DNA from: Sanguibacter suarezii NBRC 16159
Lineage (GTDB): Bacteria > Actinomycetota > Actinomycetes > Actinomycetales > Cellulomonadaceae
NCBI RefSeq assembly: GCF_001552735.1
Contig: NZ_BCRT01000010.1
Location: 372,001 to 436,000 of the forward strand
DNA: 64,000 nt
Direction: 5' to 3'
Part shown: one piece after another, positions 26,885-36,245 of the stretch
How the letters are laid out: each line of letters opens with the position of its first letter
How positions within the stretch are numbered: position 1 is the stretch's first letter
The notes under the pieces: generated by a model
Seen by the model: only the letters and a program-made list of their open reading frames with translations
The model's database searches: none
Told to the model about the DNA's origin: nothing
Position numbers and translations under genes: made by a program

Positions 26885-26890
26885 AGCATA
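26885..26890 (-). promoter_or_regulatory. -10 box of the membrane protein gene
   Basis: Minus-strand TATGCT, 8 nt before the GTG at 26876. Confidence 0.5.
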
Positions 26891-26926
26891 GGGCATTCCT
26901 GCCCACACCGGCCTGATCTGACCGCC

Positions 26927-29401
26927 TTATCCCACCGCGTGCACCGGTGCGTTGAGCGCCACTCCGGACCCGTCGCGGCGCGGGTCCGGCTCGGGCAGGG
27001 ACACCGGCTGCCCGGCAGACCCGGTCGCGTGCGGGGGAGCGGTGCCCACCCAGGCGAGGATGAGGGTGTCCTCGCCCTTGAGGAAGCGGTGCGCTCGGAC
27101 CCCGCCGGTCGCGCGTCCCTTGGCCGGGTACACCTCGAAGGGGGTGACCTTGATGGCGCCGGTCTGGGTGCCGGGGAGCGCGTCACGCGAACCGGCGACA
27201 GTCACCACCGCCTGCTCGTCGTCGCCCGGGGTGACGACGCCGAAGAAGACCACCTGCTGGTCCGGGCCCAGCTTGATCCCGGCCATGCCGCCGGCGGTGC
27301 GACCCTGCGGGCGCACGGCCGAGGCGGGGAAGCGCAGCAGCGCCGCCTCGGAGGTGATGAAGACGAGCTCGGCGTCGTCGGGCGCGGGGGCGGCGCCCAC
27401 GACGGTGTCGCCGTCCTTGAGCGCGATGACCTCCCAGCTGTCCTTGGCCGGCACGTCGCCGCGGGCAACACGCTTGACCACGCCAGCAGCGGTGCCCAGG
27501 GCCAGCGGAGGCGCGTCCTCAGCCAGGGAGACCAAGGAGATGATCGTCTCGCCGGGATCGAGCGCGGTGACCTCGGCCGTGGGAACCCCGCCGGACAGGC
27601 TCGGCGCGCCCTGGGTGGGCGGCAGAGCCGGGAGGTCCAGCACAGAGATCCGCACGATCCGCCCGCGTGAGGTCAGCGCCCCGATCTCGGCGCGCGCGGA
27701 GGCGGGGACGACCGAGCGCAGCACGTCGTGGGCGTGGCGGTGGTCGTCGCGCACGATCGGCTCGTCGCTCGCCGTGCGGGCCAGCAGCCCGGTCGCGGAC
27801 AGCATCACCCAGCACGGGGTGTCCTCGACCTCGAGCGGCACCGCGGACCCGCGGGCGGAGGTGGGCCCGGGCGCGCCGGTCACCCCGGCCCCGGCGGAGT
27901 CGAGCAGGATGGTGCGTCGCGGCGTGCCGTAGACCCGTGCGACGTCGGCCATCTCCTGGCTGACGACGCTGCGCAGGCGGGCGTCGGAGGCGAGGATGGC
28001 GAGCAGCTCCTCGATCTCCTCGACGAGGGCGGCCTGCTCCTTCTCCAGGTCGATCTGGGAGAACTTCGTCAGACGGCGCAGCCGCAGCTCGAGGATGTAC
28101 TCCGCCTGCGCCTCGCTCAGGTCGAAGACGCTGCGCAGGCGGGTGCGCGCGGTCTCGGAGTCGTCGGAGGTGCGGATCACCTGGATGACCTCGTCGATGT
28201 CGACGATGGCCAGCAGCAGACCCTCCACCAGGTGCAGGCGTTCCTGGCGCTTGGCCAGGCGGTGCTCGCAGCGCCTGCGCACGACGTCCAGGCGGTGGTC
28301 CACCCACACCGAGAGCATCTCGCGCAGGCCCATCGTGCGCGGCTGGCCATCGACGAGGGCGACGTTGTTCATGCCGAAGGAGTCCTCCATCGGCGTGTAG
28401 CGGAAGAGCTGCTCGAGGACGGCCTCGGGGTTGAAACCGGTCTTGATCTCGATGACCAGGCGCAGGCCGTGGGTGCGGTCGGTGAGGTCGGTGACCGCCG
28501 TGATCCCGGAGAGCTTCTTGTTCTGGACGCCCTCCTTGATCTTCTCGATGACCTTCTCCGGGCCCACCAGGTACGGCAGCTCGGTGACGATGATGCCCTT
28601 GCGCTTGGGCGTGACGTTCTCGATCCGCGTGGTCGCCCGGGTGCGGAAGGAGCCGCGGCCGGTGCGGTAGGCGTCGCGGATGCCCTCCAGGCCGATGATC
28701 TTGCCGCCGGTGGGCAGGTCGGGCCCCGGCACGAAGCGCATGAGGTCTTCCAGGTCCGCCGCGGGGTTGGCCACGAGGTGGCGGGCGGCGGCGATGACCT
28801 CGATGAGGTTGTGCGGTGCGAGGTTGGTTGCCATCCCGACGGCGATCCCGGACGCGCCGTTGACCAGCAGGTTGGGGATCGCGGCGGGCAGCACCTCAGG
28901 CTGGGTCAGCTTGTTGTCGTAGTTCGGGACGAAGTCGACGACGTCCTCGTCCAGGCCGGCCGTCATGGCCAGGGCCGCGGGAGCGAGGCGGGCCTCGGTG
29001 TACCGGGGGGCGGCCGGGCCGTCGTCGAGCGAGCCGAAGTTGCCGTGCCCGTCGATCATCGGCAGGCGCAGCGAGAAAGGCTGGGCCATGCGCACGAGGG
29101 TGTCGTAGATCGCCGTGTCACCGTGGGGGTGCAGCTTGCCCATGACCTCGCCGACGACGCGCGCGGACTTCACGTGCGCGCGGTCGGGCCGCAGGCCCAT
29201 GTCTGACATCTGGTAGAGGATGCGGCGGTGGACCGGCTTGAGGCCGTCCCGGGCGTCCGGCAGCGCGCGCGCGTAGATGACCGAGTAGGCGTACTCGAGG
29301 AAGGAGCCTTCCATCTCCGCCGAGACGTCGATGTCGACGATCTTCTCGGTGAAGTCCGACGGATCCGTCGTGGGACCGGCGGCGGTCGACTTGCGTGCCA
29401 T
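26927..29401 (-). CDS. parC: DNA topoisomerase IV subunit A (ParC-type)
   Basis: An 824-aa type IIA topoisomerase A subunit that breaks and rejoins DNA with ParE. The winged-helix core has [11 protein letters not shown], the quinolone-resistance region [10 protein letters not shown] (Thr96 and Asp100 at the E. coli GyrA 83/87 positions), and the active-site tyrosine in PRYTEARL (Y134). The C-terminal half is a beta-pinwheel, but the gyrase box QRRGGKG is not found, which argues for topoisomerase IV rather than gyrase. AAGGAG lies 9 nt before the ATG. The ParE partner is at 6991-9120. Confidence 0.92.
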   Translation of the reverse strand: MARKSTAAGPTTDPSDFTEKIVDIDVSAEMEGSFLEYAYSVIYARALPDARDGLKPVHRRILYQMSDMGLRPDRAHVKSARVVGEVMGKLHPHGDTAIYDTLVRMAQPFSLRLPMIDGHGNFGSLDDGPAAPRYTEARLAPAALAMTAGLDEDVVDFVPNYDNKLTQPEVLPAAIPNLLVNGASGIAVGMATNLAPHNLIEVIAAARHLVANPAADLEDLMRFVPGPDLPTGGKIIGLEGIRDAYRTGRGSFRTRATTRIENVTPKRKGIIVTELPYLVGPEKVIEKIKEGVQNKKLSGITAVTDLTDRTHGLRLVIEIKTGFNPEAVLEQLFRYTPMEDSFGMNNVALVDGQPRTMGLREMLSVWVDHRLDVVRRRCEHRLAKRQERLHLVEGLLLAIVDIDEVIQVIRTSDDSETARTRLRSVFDLSEAQAEYILELRLRRLTKFSQIDLEKEQAALVEEIEELLAILASDARLRSVVSQEMADVARVYGTPRRTILLDSAGAGVTGAPGPTSARGSAVPLEVEDTPCWVMLSATGLLARTASDEPIVRDDHRHAHDVLRSVVPASARAEIGALTSRGRIVRISVLDLPALPPTQGAPSLSGGVPTAEVTALDPGETIISLVSLAEDAPPLALGTAAGVVKRVARGDVPAKDSWEVIALKDGDTVVGAAPAPDDAELVFITSEAALLRFPASAVRPQGRTAGGMAGIKLGPDQQVVFFGVVTPGDDEQAVVTVAGSRDALPGTQTGAIKVTPFEVYPAKGRATGGVRAHRFLKGEDTLILAWVGTAPPHATGSAGQPVSLPEPDPRRDGSGVALNAPVHAVG

Positions 29402-29491
29402 CGGGATCGGCTCCTTGGTGTCGGTGGGCGGGCAGTGTACATATTCCCACGGTTGACGGTGTGCCCCGTCTCCGGTGGCTGCCGGAGGTCA

Positions 29492-29497
29492 TAGCCT
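29492..29497 (+). promoter_or_regulatory. -10 box of the Pat-like gene
   Basis: TAGCCT, 6 nt before the GTG at 29504. Confidence 0.5.
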
Positions 29498-29503
29498 GTA
29501 CGG

Positions 29504-32317
29504 GTGACCAGCGCAGCGGATGCCCCAGCGAGCCGACCGGCGCCAGGCCGTACGTATCCCCGCGAGTGGGAGGCCGACGTCGTCCTGCGCGACGGCACGA
29601 CCGCCCGGCTGCGCCCGATCCAGGTGGGCGACCGTGAGGCCCTGCAACGCTTCCACGTCCGCCAGTCCGAGCGGTCCACGTACATGCGGTTCTTCGCCGC
29701 GATGGAGCGACTCTCCGCTCGGGACCTCACCCGCTTCACCGTCGTAGACCACCACGACCGGGTCGCGCTGGTCGCCGTGGTCACGGCGACCAGGGAGGAG
29801 GGGGACGGTCCCCACGAGGAGATCATCGGAGTCGGACGGTTCGACCGGATCGGCCCCGGCGAGGCGGAGGTCGCCTTCAACATCTCCGACACCCACCAGG
29901 GACGCGGGCTGGGGTCGGTGCTCCTCGAGCACCTCGCCGCCGCCGCCCGTGAGGTGGGGGTGCGCCGGTTCACCGCCGAGGTGCTCCCGCAGAACGGCAA
30001 GATGCTCACGGTGTTCCGCGAGGCCGGGTACAAGACGTCCCAGCACGTCGACGACGGCATCGTGACCGTGAGCATCGACCTCGACCCCACCGAGCGCTCT
30101 CGTCAGGTGATGGCCGACCGCGAGCACCGCGCCGAGGCGCGGAGCATGCGCGGTCTGTTCACCCCGCGCTCGGTGGTCGTGGTCACCTCCGCCGAGGCGG
30201 ACACTTATCACTCTCAGCTCGCCGACCGCGTGATCGAGTCGCTGCTCAACGCCGTCCCCGCCACGCAGGACAGCGAGCCGGTCGCCCTGACCGTCGTCGG
30301 GCGGGCCGCCCCGAGCATCCCCGACGCAGACGTCGCTGCGTACCCTGCCCGCCCTGCCCGACCTGCCCGCCCTGTCACCTACGTCGACTCCCTCGACGCC
30401 GTGCCCGGCGCCGCGGACCTCGCGGTGCTGACCGTCCCCGCCTCCGAGGCCGCCGGCGTCGTGCGGGACCTCGCGCGGTTGTCCGTGCGTGGCGTCGTGG
30501 TGACCGGCCCCGGCTACGCCGAGACCGGGGAGGACGGCCTCGCGCTGCAGCGGGAGGTGGTGCGCTCGGCGCACGCCGCCGGCATGCGCGTCGTCGGCCC
30601 GGGGTCCTACGGGCTGTTCGCCCAGGGCACCGAGGCGACGTTCAACGCCTCCCTCGCCCCGCACCTGCCCCCGCCGGGCCGGGTCGGGCTGTTCTGCCAG
30701 TCCGCGCCGATGGCCGTGACGGTGCTGGCCACCGTGGCGCGCCGCGGGCTGGGGATGTCGACCTTCCTGTCTGCGGGCAACCGCGCCGACGTCTCGGGCA
30801 ACGACCTCATGCAGTTCTGGCAGGACGACGAGTCCACCGACGTGGTGGGGCTGTACCTAGAGTCCATCGGCAACCCTCGTAAGTTCTCCCGGATCGCCCG
30901 CCGCCTCGGCATGGTCAAGCCGGTCGTGGTGGTCACCGCCGGCCGGTCCGGGCACATCGTGCCGCCCGGGCACACGGTGCGTACCACCCGCGCACCGCGC
31001 CGCACCCTGGAGGAGATGTTCCGGCAGTCCGGGGTGATCCGCGCCGAGAACACCCACGAGATGATCGACATCGTCCAGCTGCTCGCCCACCAGGGGCTGC
31101 CGCAGGGCCGGCGGGTCGCGATCGTGGCCAGCTCGGCCCCGCTGGCCGCGGTGGTCGCCGAGGCGGCCGGCTCGGCTGGGCTCGTGGTCACCGGCCGGAC
31201 CGGCATCATCCAGGACGGCGCGAGCGACGCCGAGGTGCTCGACGCCGTCGACGCCGTCTACGCCGAGGGTGCCTGCGACGTCGTCGTCGCGGTGCACGTG
31301 CCCGTGCTGGGGCGCCACGACGACCGGTTCTGCGCGGCGGTCGCCCGGGCTGCCGCCCGTACCGGGCGCCCCACCGTGGCCTCCATCCTGGGCCTGCACG
31401 GCCTGGTGCCCCAGCTCACCGCTCCCGGACCGGACGGCACCGACGTCACCGTCCCGGCCTACTCCACCCCCGACGACGCCGTCCAGGCGCTGGGCGCCGT
31501 CGTGCGGTATGCGGCCTGGCGCGGCCGGGACCACGGCGAGGCCCTCGTCTACCCGGACGTGGACGTCGCCGGCGCACGGCGGATCATCGAGGGGCACGTG
31601 GCGGAGTCCCACCGCAGCGACCTCACCCCCGAGGAGGTCCGGGCGCTGCTGCGCTGCTACGGCATCGACCTGTGGCGCTCGATCCGTGTCTACGACGTGG
31701 ACGAGGCGGTCGCCGCCGCCACCGAGCTGGGCTGGCCGGTCGCGCTCAAGAGCACCGCGGAGTCGTTGCGCCACCGGGCGGACCTGGGCGGGGTACGCCT
31801 GAACATCGCCGACGCGGACGAGCTGCGCGCCGACTACGAGCAGATGCACCAGACGCTCGCCGAGCACCTGCCGCCCGCGCGTACCGGGGACGCCACGGCG
31901 CCCTTCGAGGTGCAGCGGATGGCCCCCAGCGGGGTCGCGTGCGTGGTGCGCTCGACCGAGGACGTGCTCTACGGCCCGGTCGTGTCCTTCGGGCTGTCCG
32001 GGGACGCCACCGACCTGCTGGGCGACGTCAGCTACGGGGTCCCGCCGCTCACCACGACGGACGTGGCGCAGATGGTCCGGTCCATCCGCGCCGCGCCGCG
32101 TCTCTTCGGCTACAAGGGCCTGCCCGAGGCCGACGCCGGCGCGATCGAGGACCTCATCGGACGGGTCTGCGAGCTGGCCGACGACCACCCCGAGGTGCAG
32201 TCCCTCGAGCTCTACCCGGTCGTGGTCGCCGAGCACGGCGCCGCGGTGCTCAGCGCCCGGATCACGGTGGGGGCGGCCAACCGCAAGGACGGTCTGCGCC
32301 GGGCGCTGCCCGACTGA
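29504..32317 (+). CDS. Pat-type protein acetyltransferase: N-terminal GNAT fused to NDP-forming acyl-CoA synthetase domains
   Basis: A 937-aa protein with a GNAT domain first (about 25-195; VAFNISDTHQGRGLGSVLLEHL is the acetyl-CoA loop), then CoA-binding, ligase-CoA and ATP-grasp parts of an ADP-forming acetyl-CoA synthetase (RVVGPGSYGLF, LSAGNRADVSGNDLMQFWQDD, LGWPVALKS, DLGGVRLNI). This order is the type II Pat layout described for actinobacterial lysine acetyltransferases. The usual SQSGA loop reads CQSAPMA, so the synthetase part may be regulatory rather than catalytic. A short PAR-PAR-PAR repeat lies near residue 285. Likely role: acetylation of metabolic enzymes such as acetyl-CoA synthetase, in the cytoplasm. 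Confidence 0.88.
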   Translation: MTSAADAPASRPAPGRTYPREWEADVVLRDGTTARLRPIQVGDREALQRFHVRQSERSTYMRFFAAMERLSARDLTRFTVVDHHDRVALVAVVTATREEGDGPHEEIIGVGRFDRIGPGEAEVAFNISDTHQGRGLGSVLLEHLAAAAREVGVRRFTAEVLPQNGKMLTVFREAGYKTSQHVDDGIVTVSIDLDPTERSRQVMADREHRAEARSMRGLFTPRSVVVVTSAEADTYHSQLADRVIESLLNAVPATQDSEPVALTVVGRAAPSIPDADVAAYPARPARPARPVTYVDSLDAVPGAADLAVLTVPASEAAGVVRDLARLSVRGVVVTGPGYAETGEDGLALQREVVRSAHAAGMRVVGPGSYGLFAQGTEATFNASLAPHLPPPGRVGLFCQSAPMAVTVLATVARRGLGMSTFLSAGNRADVSGNDLMQFWQDDESTDVVGLYLESIGNPRKFSRIARRLGMVKPVVVVTAGRSGHIVPPGHTVRTTRAPRRTLEEMFRQSGVIRAENTHEMIDIVQLLAHQGLPQGRRVAIVASSAPLAAVVAEAAGSAGLVVTGRTGIIQDGASDAEVLDAVDAVYAEGACDVVVAVHVPVLGRHDDRFCAAVARAAARTGRPTVASILGLHGLVPQLTAPGPDGTDVTVPAYSTPDDAVQALGAVVRYAAWRGRDHGEALVYPDVDVAGARRIIEGHVAESHRSDLTPEEVRALLRCYGIDLWRSIRVYDVDEAVAAATELGWPVALKSTAESLRHRADLGGVRLNIADADELRADYEQMHQTLAEHLPPARTGDATAPFEVQRMAPSGVACVVRSTEDVLYGPVVSFGLSGDATDLLGDVSYGVPPLTTTDVAQMVRSIRAAPRLFGYKGLPEADAGAIEDLIGRVCELADDHPEVQSLELYPVVVAEHGAAVLSARITVGAANRKDGLRRALPD

Positions 32318-32386
32318 GCCAGGGTGACGGCGGCGCGTCCGCACGCCGCGCCCTGTGGGCGCGGCCCCCGCGCCGACGGCGGCGCT

Positions 32387-32392
32387 TACTAT
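32387..32392 (+). promoter_or_regulatory. -10 box of the DUF5998 gene
   Basis: TACTAT, 6 nt before the GTG at 32399. Confidence 0.55.
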
Positions 32393-32398
32393 GGGTAC

Positions 32399-33028
32399 GT
32401 GTCTTCGACCAGCCCTGACCTCCGTACCGACCTGCACCGCCAGCTCAACCGCGCGGGCTACTACCCTGACCTCGTCGCCGATGTCCTCGACGTCGCGCTC
32501 GCGGACGAGCCCGTCGAGGGGCATCTCGTCCACGTCGAGACGACGTTCACCACGTCCGAGGTGCGCCGCCACGTCACCGTGCTCGTGCTCACCGCCTCCC
32601 GGCTCGTGCTGGCCCACGTCGACGACCACTCCGAGGAGCACTCCGGTGCGCACGAGGGAGACGAGCCCACCGCGGTCCAGTCCAGCGCCGCGGCGACCAC
32701 CGAGGCCGTCCCGCTCGCCCAGGTGAAGTCCGTGGTGCTCACGCACATGGTGAACTCTCCCGAGAACCACGTCCCTGGCGCGCCTCCCGCCGAGCTCACC
32801 CTCGCCGTCGGCTGGGGCGCGGTCTCCCGCATCGACCTCGAGCCAGCTCAGTGCCCCGACCCGCAGTGCGAGGCCGACCACGGCCTGACCGGCTCCCTCG
32901 CCAACGACGACGTCCTGGTGCGGATCAGCGCCCAGGCCGAGGGGCAGGAAGCCGTCCGGTCCGCCGTCGCCTTCGCCAAGGCGCTCTCGGCCGCGACCGG
33001 GCACGCCGCCCGGGGCGCGGTGCGGTGA
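32399..33028 (+). CDS. DUF5998 family protein
   Basis: A 209-aa actinobacterial protein of unknown function: LHRQLNRAGYYPDLVADVLDVALADEPVEGHLVHVETTF spread over residues 11-50, TVLVLTASRLVLAHVDD, then LAVGWGAVSRIDLEPAQCPDPQCEADHG. This is consistent with DUF5998, normally encoded next to the phosphodiesterase gene that follows, as here. The CPDPQCEADHG motif might bind metal. The start is leaderless GTG; the stop overlaps the next start (GTGA), so the pair is translationally coupled. Confidence 0.85.
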   Translation: MSSTSPDLRTDLHRQLNRAGYYPDLVADVLDVALADEPVEGHLVHVETTFTTSEVRRHVTVLVLTASRLVLAHVDDHSEEHSGAHEGDEPTAVQSSAAATTEAVPLAQVKSVVLTHMVNSPENHVPGAPPAELTLAVGWGAVSRIDLEPAQCPDPQCEADHGLTGSLANDDVLVRISAQAEGQEAVRSAVAFAKALSAATGHAARGAVR

Positions 33029-34209
33029 CCACACCGACCACCACGCAGCTGAGCGAGAGCGCCCAGCGTCTCGGCTTCCTGATCCCCGACACCACCGGAC
33101 GCAGCCTGTCCTCGGTGCTGCCCGGCGTCGCGGCCAGCCTCGGTGTCCTCGACGAGGCCGGACGCAACGAGGCCGCCCAGCAGGCGCTGGGCCTCGCCCC
33201 GGCGGAGCGCGTGTGCGTCGTGCTGGTGGACGGCCTCGGCTTCGAGAACCTCTCCGAGCGCAGTGGCCACGCGCCGTTCCTGCGTTCGCTGCTCTCCGAC
33301 GACGCCCACCTCACGTGCGGCTTCCCGTCGACGACCGCGGTGTCCATGGGCATCTTCGGGACGGGGAGCTCTCCTGGGCGCACCGGGATGCTCGGTTACA
33401 CCGTCCGCAACCCCCACACCGGGGTCATCGCCAACATGGTGTCCTGGACCGGCCTCGGGGAGCCCGAGGCGGTCCAGCGTGAGACGACCGTGCTCGAGGA
33501 GATCACTGCGGCTGGCGTCGCGGTGACCACGGTGGGACCGGCGCGGTTCGCCCAGTCCGGGATGACCCGTGCGGCGCTGCGTGGTGGCCGGTACTGGGTC
33601 GCGGAGTCCCTCGCGGACCGGGTGGACGCCGCGGCATACGAGCTCATCCAGCCCGGTCTGGTCTACCTGTACTGGGGTGACGTGGACAAGGTGGGGCACC
33701 ACGAGGGCGCGCAGTCCTGGCAGTGGGGCGACGAGCTCGAGGCCGCCGACCGGGAGATCGCACGGCTCGCGCGGATCCTGCCGCCCGGCACCCGCCTTGT
33801 GGTCACCGCGGACCACGGCATGATCGACGTCGACTTCTCCCGCCGCTGGGACGTGGCTGCGGTGCCCGGGCTGAGTGAGGGCGTCAAGGTCGTGGCGGGG
33901 GAGCCGCGTGCCGTGCACGTGTACTCCCGCAAGGCCAGCGGCGCCGCTGCGGTGGCCAGCCGCTGGCGCGACGTCCTCGGTGACGGCGCCCTGGTGGCCA
34001 CCCGGGACGAGGTGATCGAGGCTGGATGGTTCGGACCCGTGGCCGACCACGTCGAGGCGTACATCGGTGACGTCATCGTGGCTGCCACCGGAGCCGGGAC
34101 CATCGTCGACTCCCGGACCCAGAGCGCCGCGTCGCTCACCCTGCGCGGGGTCCACGGGTCGCTCACCCCGCGCGAGATGCGCATCCCGTTCCTCACGCTC
34201 ACGACCTGA
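33025..34209 (+). CDS. Alkaline-phosphatase-superfamily nucleotide pyrophosphatase/phosphodiesterase
   Basis: A 394-aa cytoplasmic-looking member (no signal peptide). Metal and nucleophile motifs of the superfamily are in order: VCVVLVDGLGFENL, CGFPSTTAVSMGIFGTG (nucleophile Thr), YLYWGDVDKVGHH, and VTADHGMIDVD. The substrate could be a nucleotide or another phosphodiester. Start GTG overlaps the DUF5998 stop. This pair is commonly kept together in actinobacteria near parC/sepH. It is followed after 18 bp by an unrelated-looking membrane protein. Confidence 0.9.
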   Translation: MTTPTTTQLSESAQRLGFLIPDTTGRSLSSVLPGVAASLGVLDEAGRNEAAQQALGLAPAERVCVVLVDGLGFENLSERSGHAPFLRSLLSDDAHLTCGFPSTTAVSMGIFGTGSSPGRTGMLGYTVRNPHTGVIANMVSWTGLGEPEAVQRETTVLEEITAAGVAVTTVGPARFAQSGMTRAALRGGRYWVAESLADRVDAAAYELIQPGLVYLYWGDVDKVGHHEGAQSWQWGDELEAADREIARLARILPPGTRLVVTADHGMIDVDFSRRWDVAAVPGLSEGVKVVAGEPRAVHVYSRKASGAAAVASRWRDVLGDGALVATRDEVIEAGWFGPVADHVEAYIGDVIVAATGAGTIVDSRTQSAASLTLRGVHGSLTPREMRIPFLTLTT

Positions 34210-34227
34210 TCGCGACCTGGACAGCCG

Positions 34228-34824
34228 GTGACCGCCTGGATATGCCTCTTCTTCGTCATGTATCTGGTGGTGCTCCTCGTCGACTATCGAAAACGGCGTG
34301 CGACCGAGTCGATCACGCGGGTGCTGTTCCGATTGAGTCCGCTGGCATGGGTCGCCACGCTGCTCTTCTGCATCGCGACGATCGTCGCGATCCTGGGTCC
34401 AGACACGTTTGCGGCGAGCTCGTGGACGGGCATGGACCTCACGAAGATCGTGGTGGCTTTCGCATCCGGTGCGCTGGGCGCCGTGGCATGGCTGGTCTTT
34501 GAGGCACTCAGTCGCAGGAGGGCCGAGGCCGGGCCTGTCGACCCGCTGCACGACCCACCGACGTCGCGCTCGTCAGAATCGGATCTCCCTGCGTTGGTAG
34601 GGATGGCCACCGGGGGGATGCTGAAGGGGTATCGGATCGAGATCTGGCCGGCGGAAGTCGAGGGGTGGGACACCTTCTACTTCGCCCCGGACGGAGAACG
34701 TCCCGAGTACAACTCCTACGCCGAAGACTGGGCGACGGCTCTCATGCAGAGCGATACGTTCACAGTGGTCTGGCACGGCGGCCTGGAGTGGGACGAAGGC
34801 TGGACGCCGGAGGGGCAGACCTGA
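34228..34824 (+). CDS. Orphan membrane protein with acidic/aromatic C-terminal domain
   Basis: A 198-aa protein not assigned to any family I know. Three hydrophobic segments lie at the N-terminus (about 3-18, 36-55, 68-90), then a polar linker with PVDPLHDPPTSRSSES, then a soluble domain rich in Trp, Glu and Tyr (RIEIWPAEVEGWDTFYF, SYAEDWATALMQ, VVWHGGLEWDEGW). Base and codon use look less GC-rich than in its neighbours (tat, cga, aaa, ttt codons), which hints at acquisition. The start GTG lies 18 bp after the phosphodiesterase stop with no strong ribosome site. The C-terminal domain is reminiscent of small recognition or immunity-like domains, but this is a guess. Confidence 0.6.
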   Translation: MTAWICLFFVMYLVVLLVDYRKRRATESITRVLFRLSPLAWVATLLFCIATIVAILGPDTFAASSWTGMDLTKIVVAFASGALGAVAWLVFEALSRRRAEAGPVDPLHDPPTSRSSESDLPALVGMATGGMLKGYRIEIWPAEVEGWDTFYFAPDGERPEYNSYAEDWATALMQSDTFTVVWHGGLEWDEGWTPEGQT

Positions 34825-34833
34825 GCGAACGAC

Positions 34834-34864
34834 GGCGCACCCAGGAATCGTCCTTGGATGCGCC
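34834..34864. terminator. Hairpin between convergent genes
   Basis: GGCGCA...TGCGCC outer stem with CCCAGGA/TCCTTGG inner pairing (one mismatch, one bulge) around ATCG, 10 bp after the membrane protein stop and 33 bp from the sepH stop. Confidence 0.6.
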
Positions 34865-34896
34865 ATCCGTGTGAGCTGTTCCGGTTTGCCGGTGGG

Positions 34897-36111
34897 CTAC
34901 TCAGGCTTGGCGCCGAAGACGATCTCGTCCCAGCTGGGCACCTTGGACCGGGCCCGGCGGCTCGAGCGGGGCTTGGCCGGGTCGGCGTCAGCCGGGGCAG
35001 CCTCGGCGGCTGGCTCGGCCGGCTTCGCGTCTGCTGCGCCGGTGGTGGCGTCGGTCGTGTTCGGGTTCTGCGGCTCGGAGGACCCCGACGTGTCTGGGGC
35101 CTGCGGTCCCGCGCCGGTCGCCGGCGCGGTGGTGGCGCCGTCGGCAGGGAGCGCCGGCTGAGCGGGCAGGGAGTACACCCGTGCGTCCCGGTCGTCGCCG
35201 CCCGCCGGGTGCGCGCCGGGGACGTCGTCCTCGCGCGCCGGGGGCGTGTCGAGGTTGAAGGTCGACGGCGGGCCGAAGCCCTCGAAGCCGCTCTCCTCGT
35301 CGATGTCCATCTGCTGACGGACCCCGCGCCGTCCGCGCAGGTCGTCCAGCAGCGCGGAGGTCTGGTCCAGCGCGGCCTCCCGCGGGTCCGGCGTCACGGG
35401 GGCGAGGTCGCGCCGAGACTCCGAACGAGAGTCGACGGCGTCCAGCACGGGGCGGATCGAGCCGTCGGCCTCGACGTCGAACACGGAGGCGCGGACCGAG
35501 GCGAGGTGGCGGCGGGGGATCGGCTCGTCGGCGATCTCGGTCTCGGACAGCCAGCGGGCCTCGTCCTCGAGCGCGTGCAAGGAGCGGGCCGGTGCGTCGA
35601 AGGTCCAGCGGGCGATCCGCTCGGCGCCGCCCACGAGGAAGGTCACCGTGACGATCCAGCCGTGCCCGTCCGGGCGCGCGGCGTCCCACTCCAGCGTCTC
35701 GGTGTCCACGCCACGAGCGGCCAGACGGTCGGTGACGAGGTCACCCAGGCTCGGGGAGCTGTTGTCGCGGCCCACCCGGGTCGCGGCGGCCTGCTGGGCG
35801 ATGAACGCGCGCTCGGCGAGCACGGGCCCTTCGTAGCGGCGCACCTGGGCGACCGTGATGCCAGACTCCTCTGCGATCTCCTCAGCGCTCTTCCCGGCGC
35901 GCACGCGCGCCTGGATCTCACGAGGGGGCAGCGCCCCGGCGCTCTGAGACTTCAGGTGCTCCAGGCGCGGGCGGTCCCCGCGCACCGCAGCGCGCAGCGC
36001 GTCGGTGATGGGCAGCTGGAAGCTCTTCCCACCCGGACCCGCCAGCACGAGGTGCTCACCGTCGTCGTGCAGCCCGACGAGCCGTAGTTCACCAGCGTTC
36101 AACTCAACCAT
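34897..36111 (-). CDS. sepH: Septation protein SepH
   Basis: A 404-aa SepH. The N-terminal DUF3071 domain includes MVELNAGELRLVGLHDDGEHL and the HTH-like PPREIQARVRAGKSAEEIAEESGITVAQVRRYEGPV (about 62-97). A long disordered, acidic and Pro/Ala-rich middle follows, and the C-terminus carries the conserved SKVPSWDEIVFGAKPE tail. SepH is known in Streptomyces and mycobacteria as an FtsZ-binding protein that stimulates Z-ring assembly. It is monocistronic and divergent from the inositol monophosphatase gene. Confidence 0.94.
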   Translation of the reverse strand: MVELNAGELRLVGLHDDGEHLVLAGPGGKSFQLPITDALRAAVRGDRPRLEHLKSQSAGALPPREIQARVRAGKSAEEIAEESGITVAQVRRYEGPVLAERAFIAQQAAATRVGRDNSSPSLGDLVTDRLAARGVDTETLEWDAARPDGHGWIVTVTFLVGGAERIARWTFDAPARSLHALEDEARWLSETEIADEPIPRRHLASVRASVFDVEADGSIRPVLDAVDSRSESRRDLAPVTPDPREAALDQTSALLDDLRGRRGVRQQMDIDEESGFEGFGPPSTFNLDTPPAREDDVPGAHPAGGDDRDARVYSLPAQPALPADGATTAPATGAGPQAPDTSGSSEPQNPNTTDATTGAADAKPAEPAAEAAPADADPAKPRSSRRARSKVPSWDEIVFGAKPE

Positions 36112-36233
36112 GTGTGCCAGCGTGCCATCTCGATGGTCTCTCGTGGCGCACGTGACACGGTGCGCCGCACCAGAAGATCACCACTGCCGCCCCTGCCGGG
36201 CTCGCTCAGCCGCCGGTTCGCACGGCATTGCGG

Positions 36234-36239
36234 CAAGAT
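36234..36239 (+). promoter_or_regulatory. -10 box of the inositol monophosphatase gene
   Basis: CAAGAT, 6 nt before the ATG at 36246; a weaker match than its neighbours but at leaderless spacing. Confidence 0.4.
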
Positions 36240-36245
36240 GGGCCC

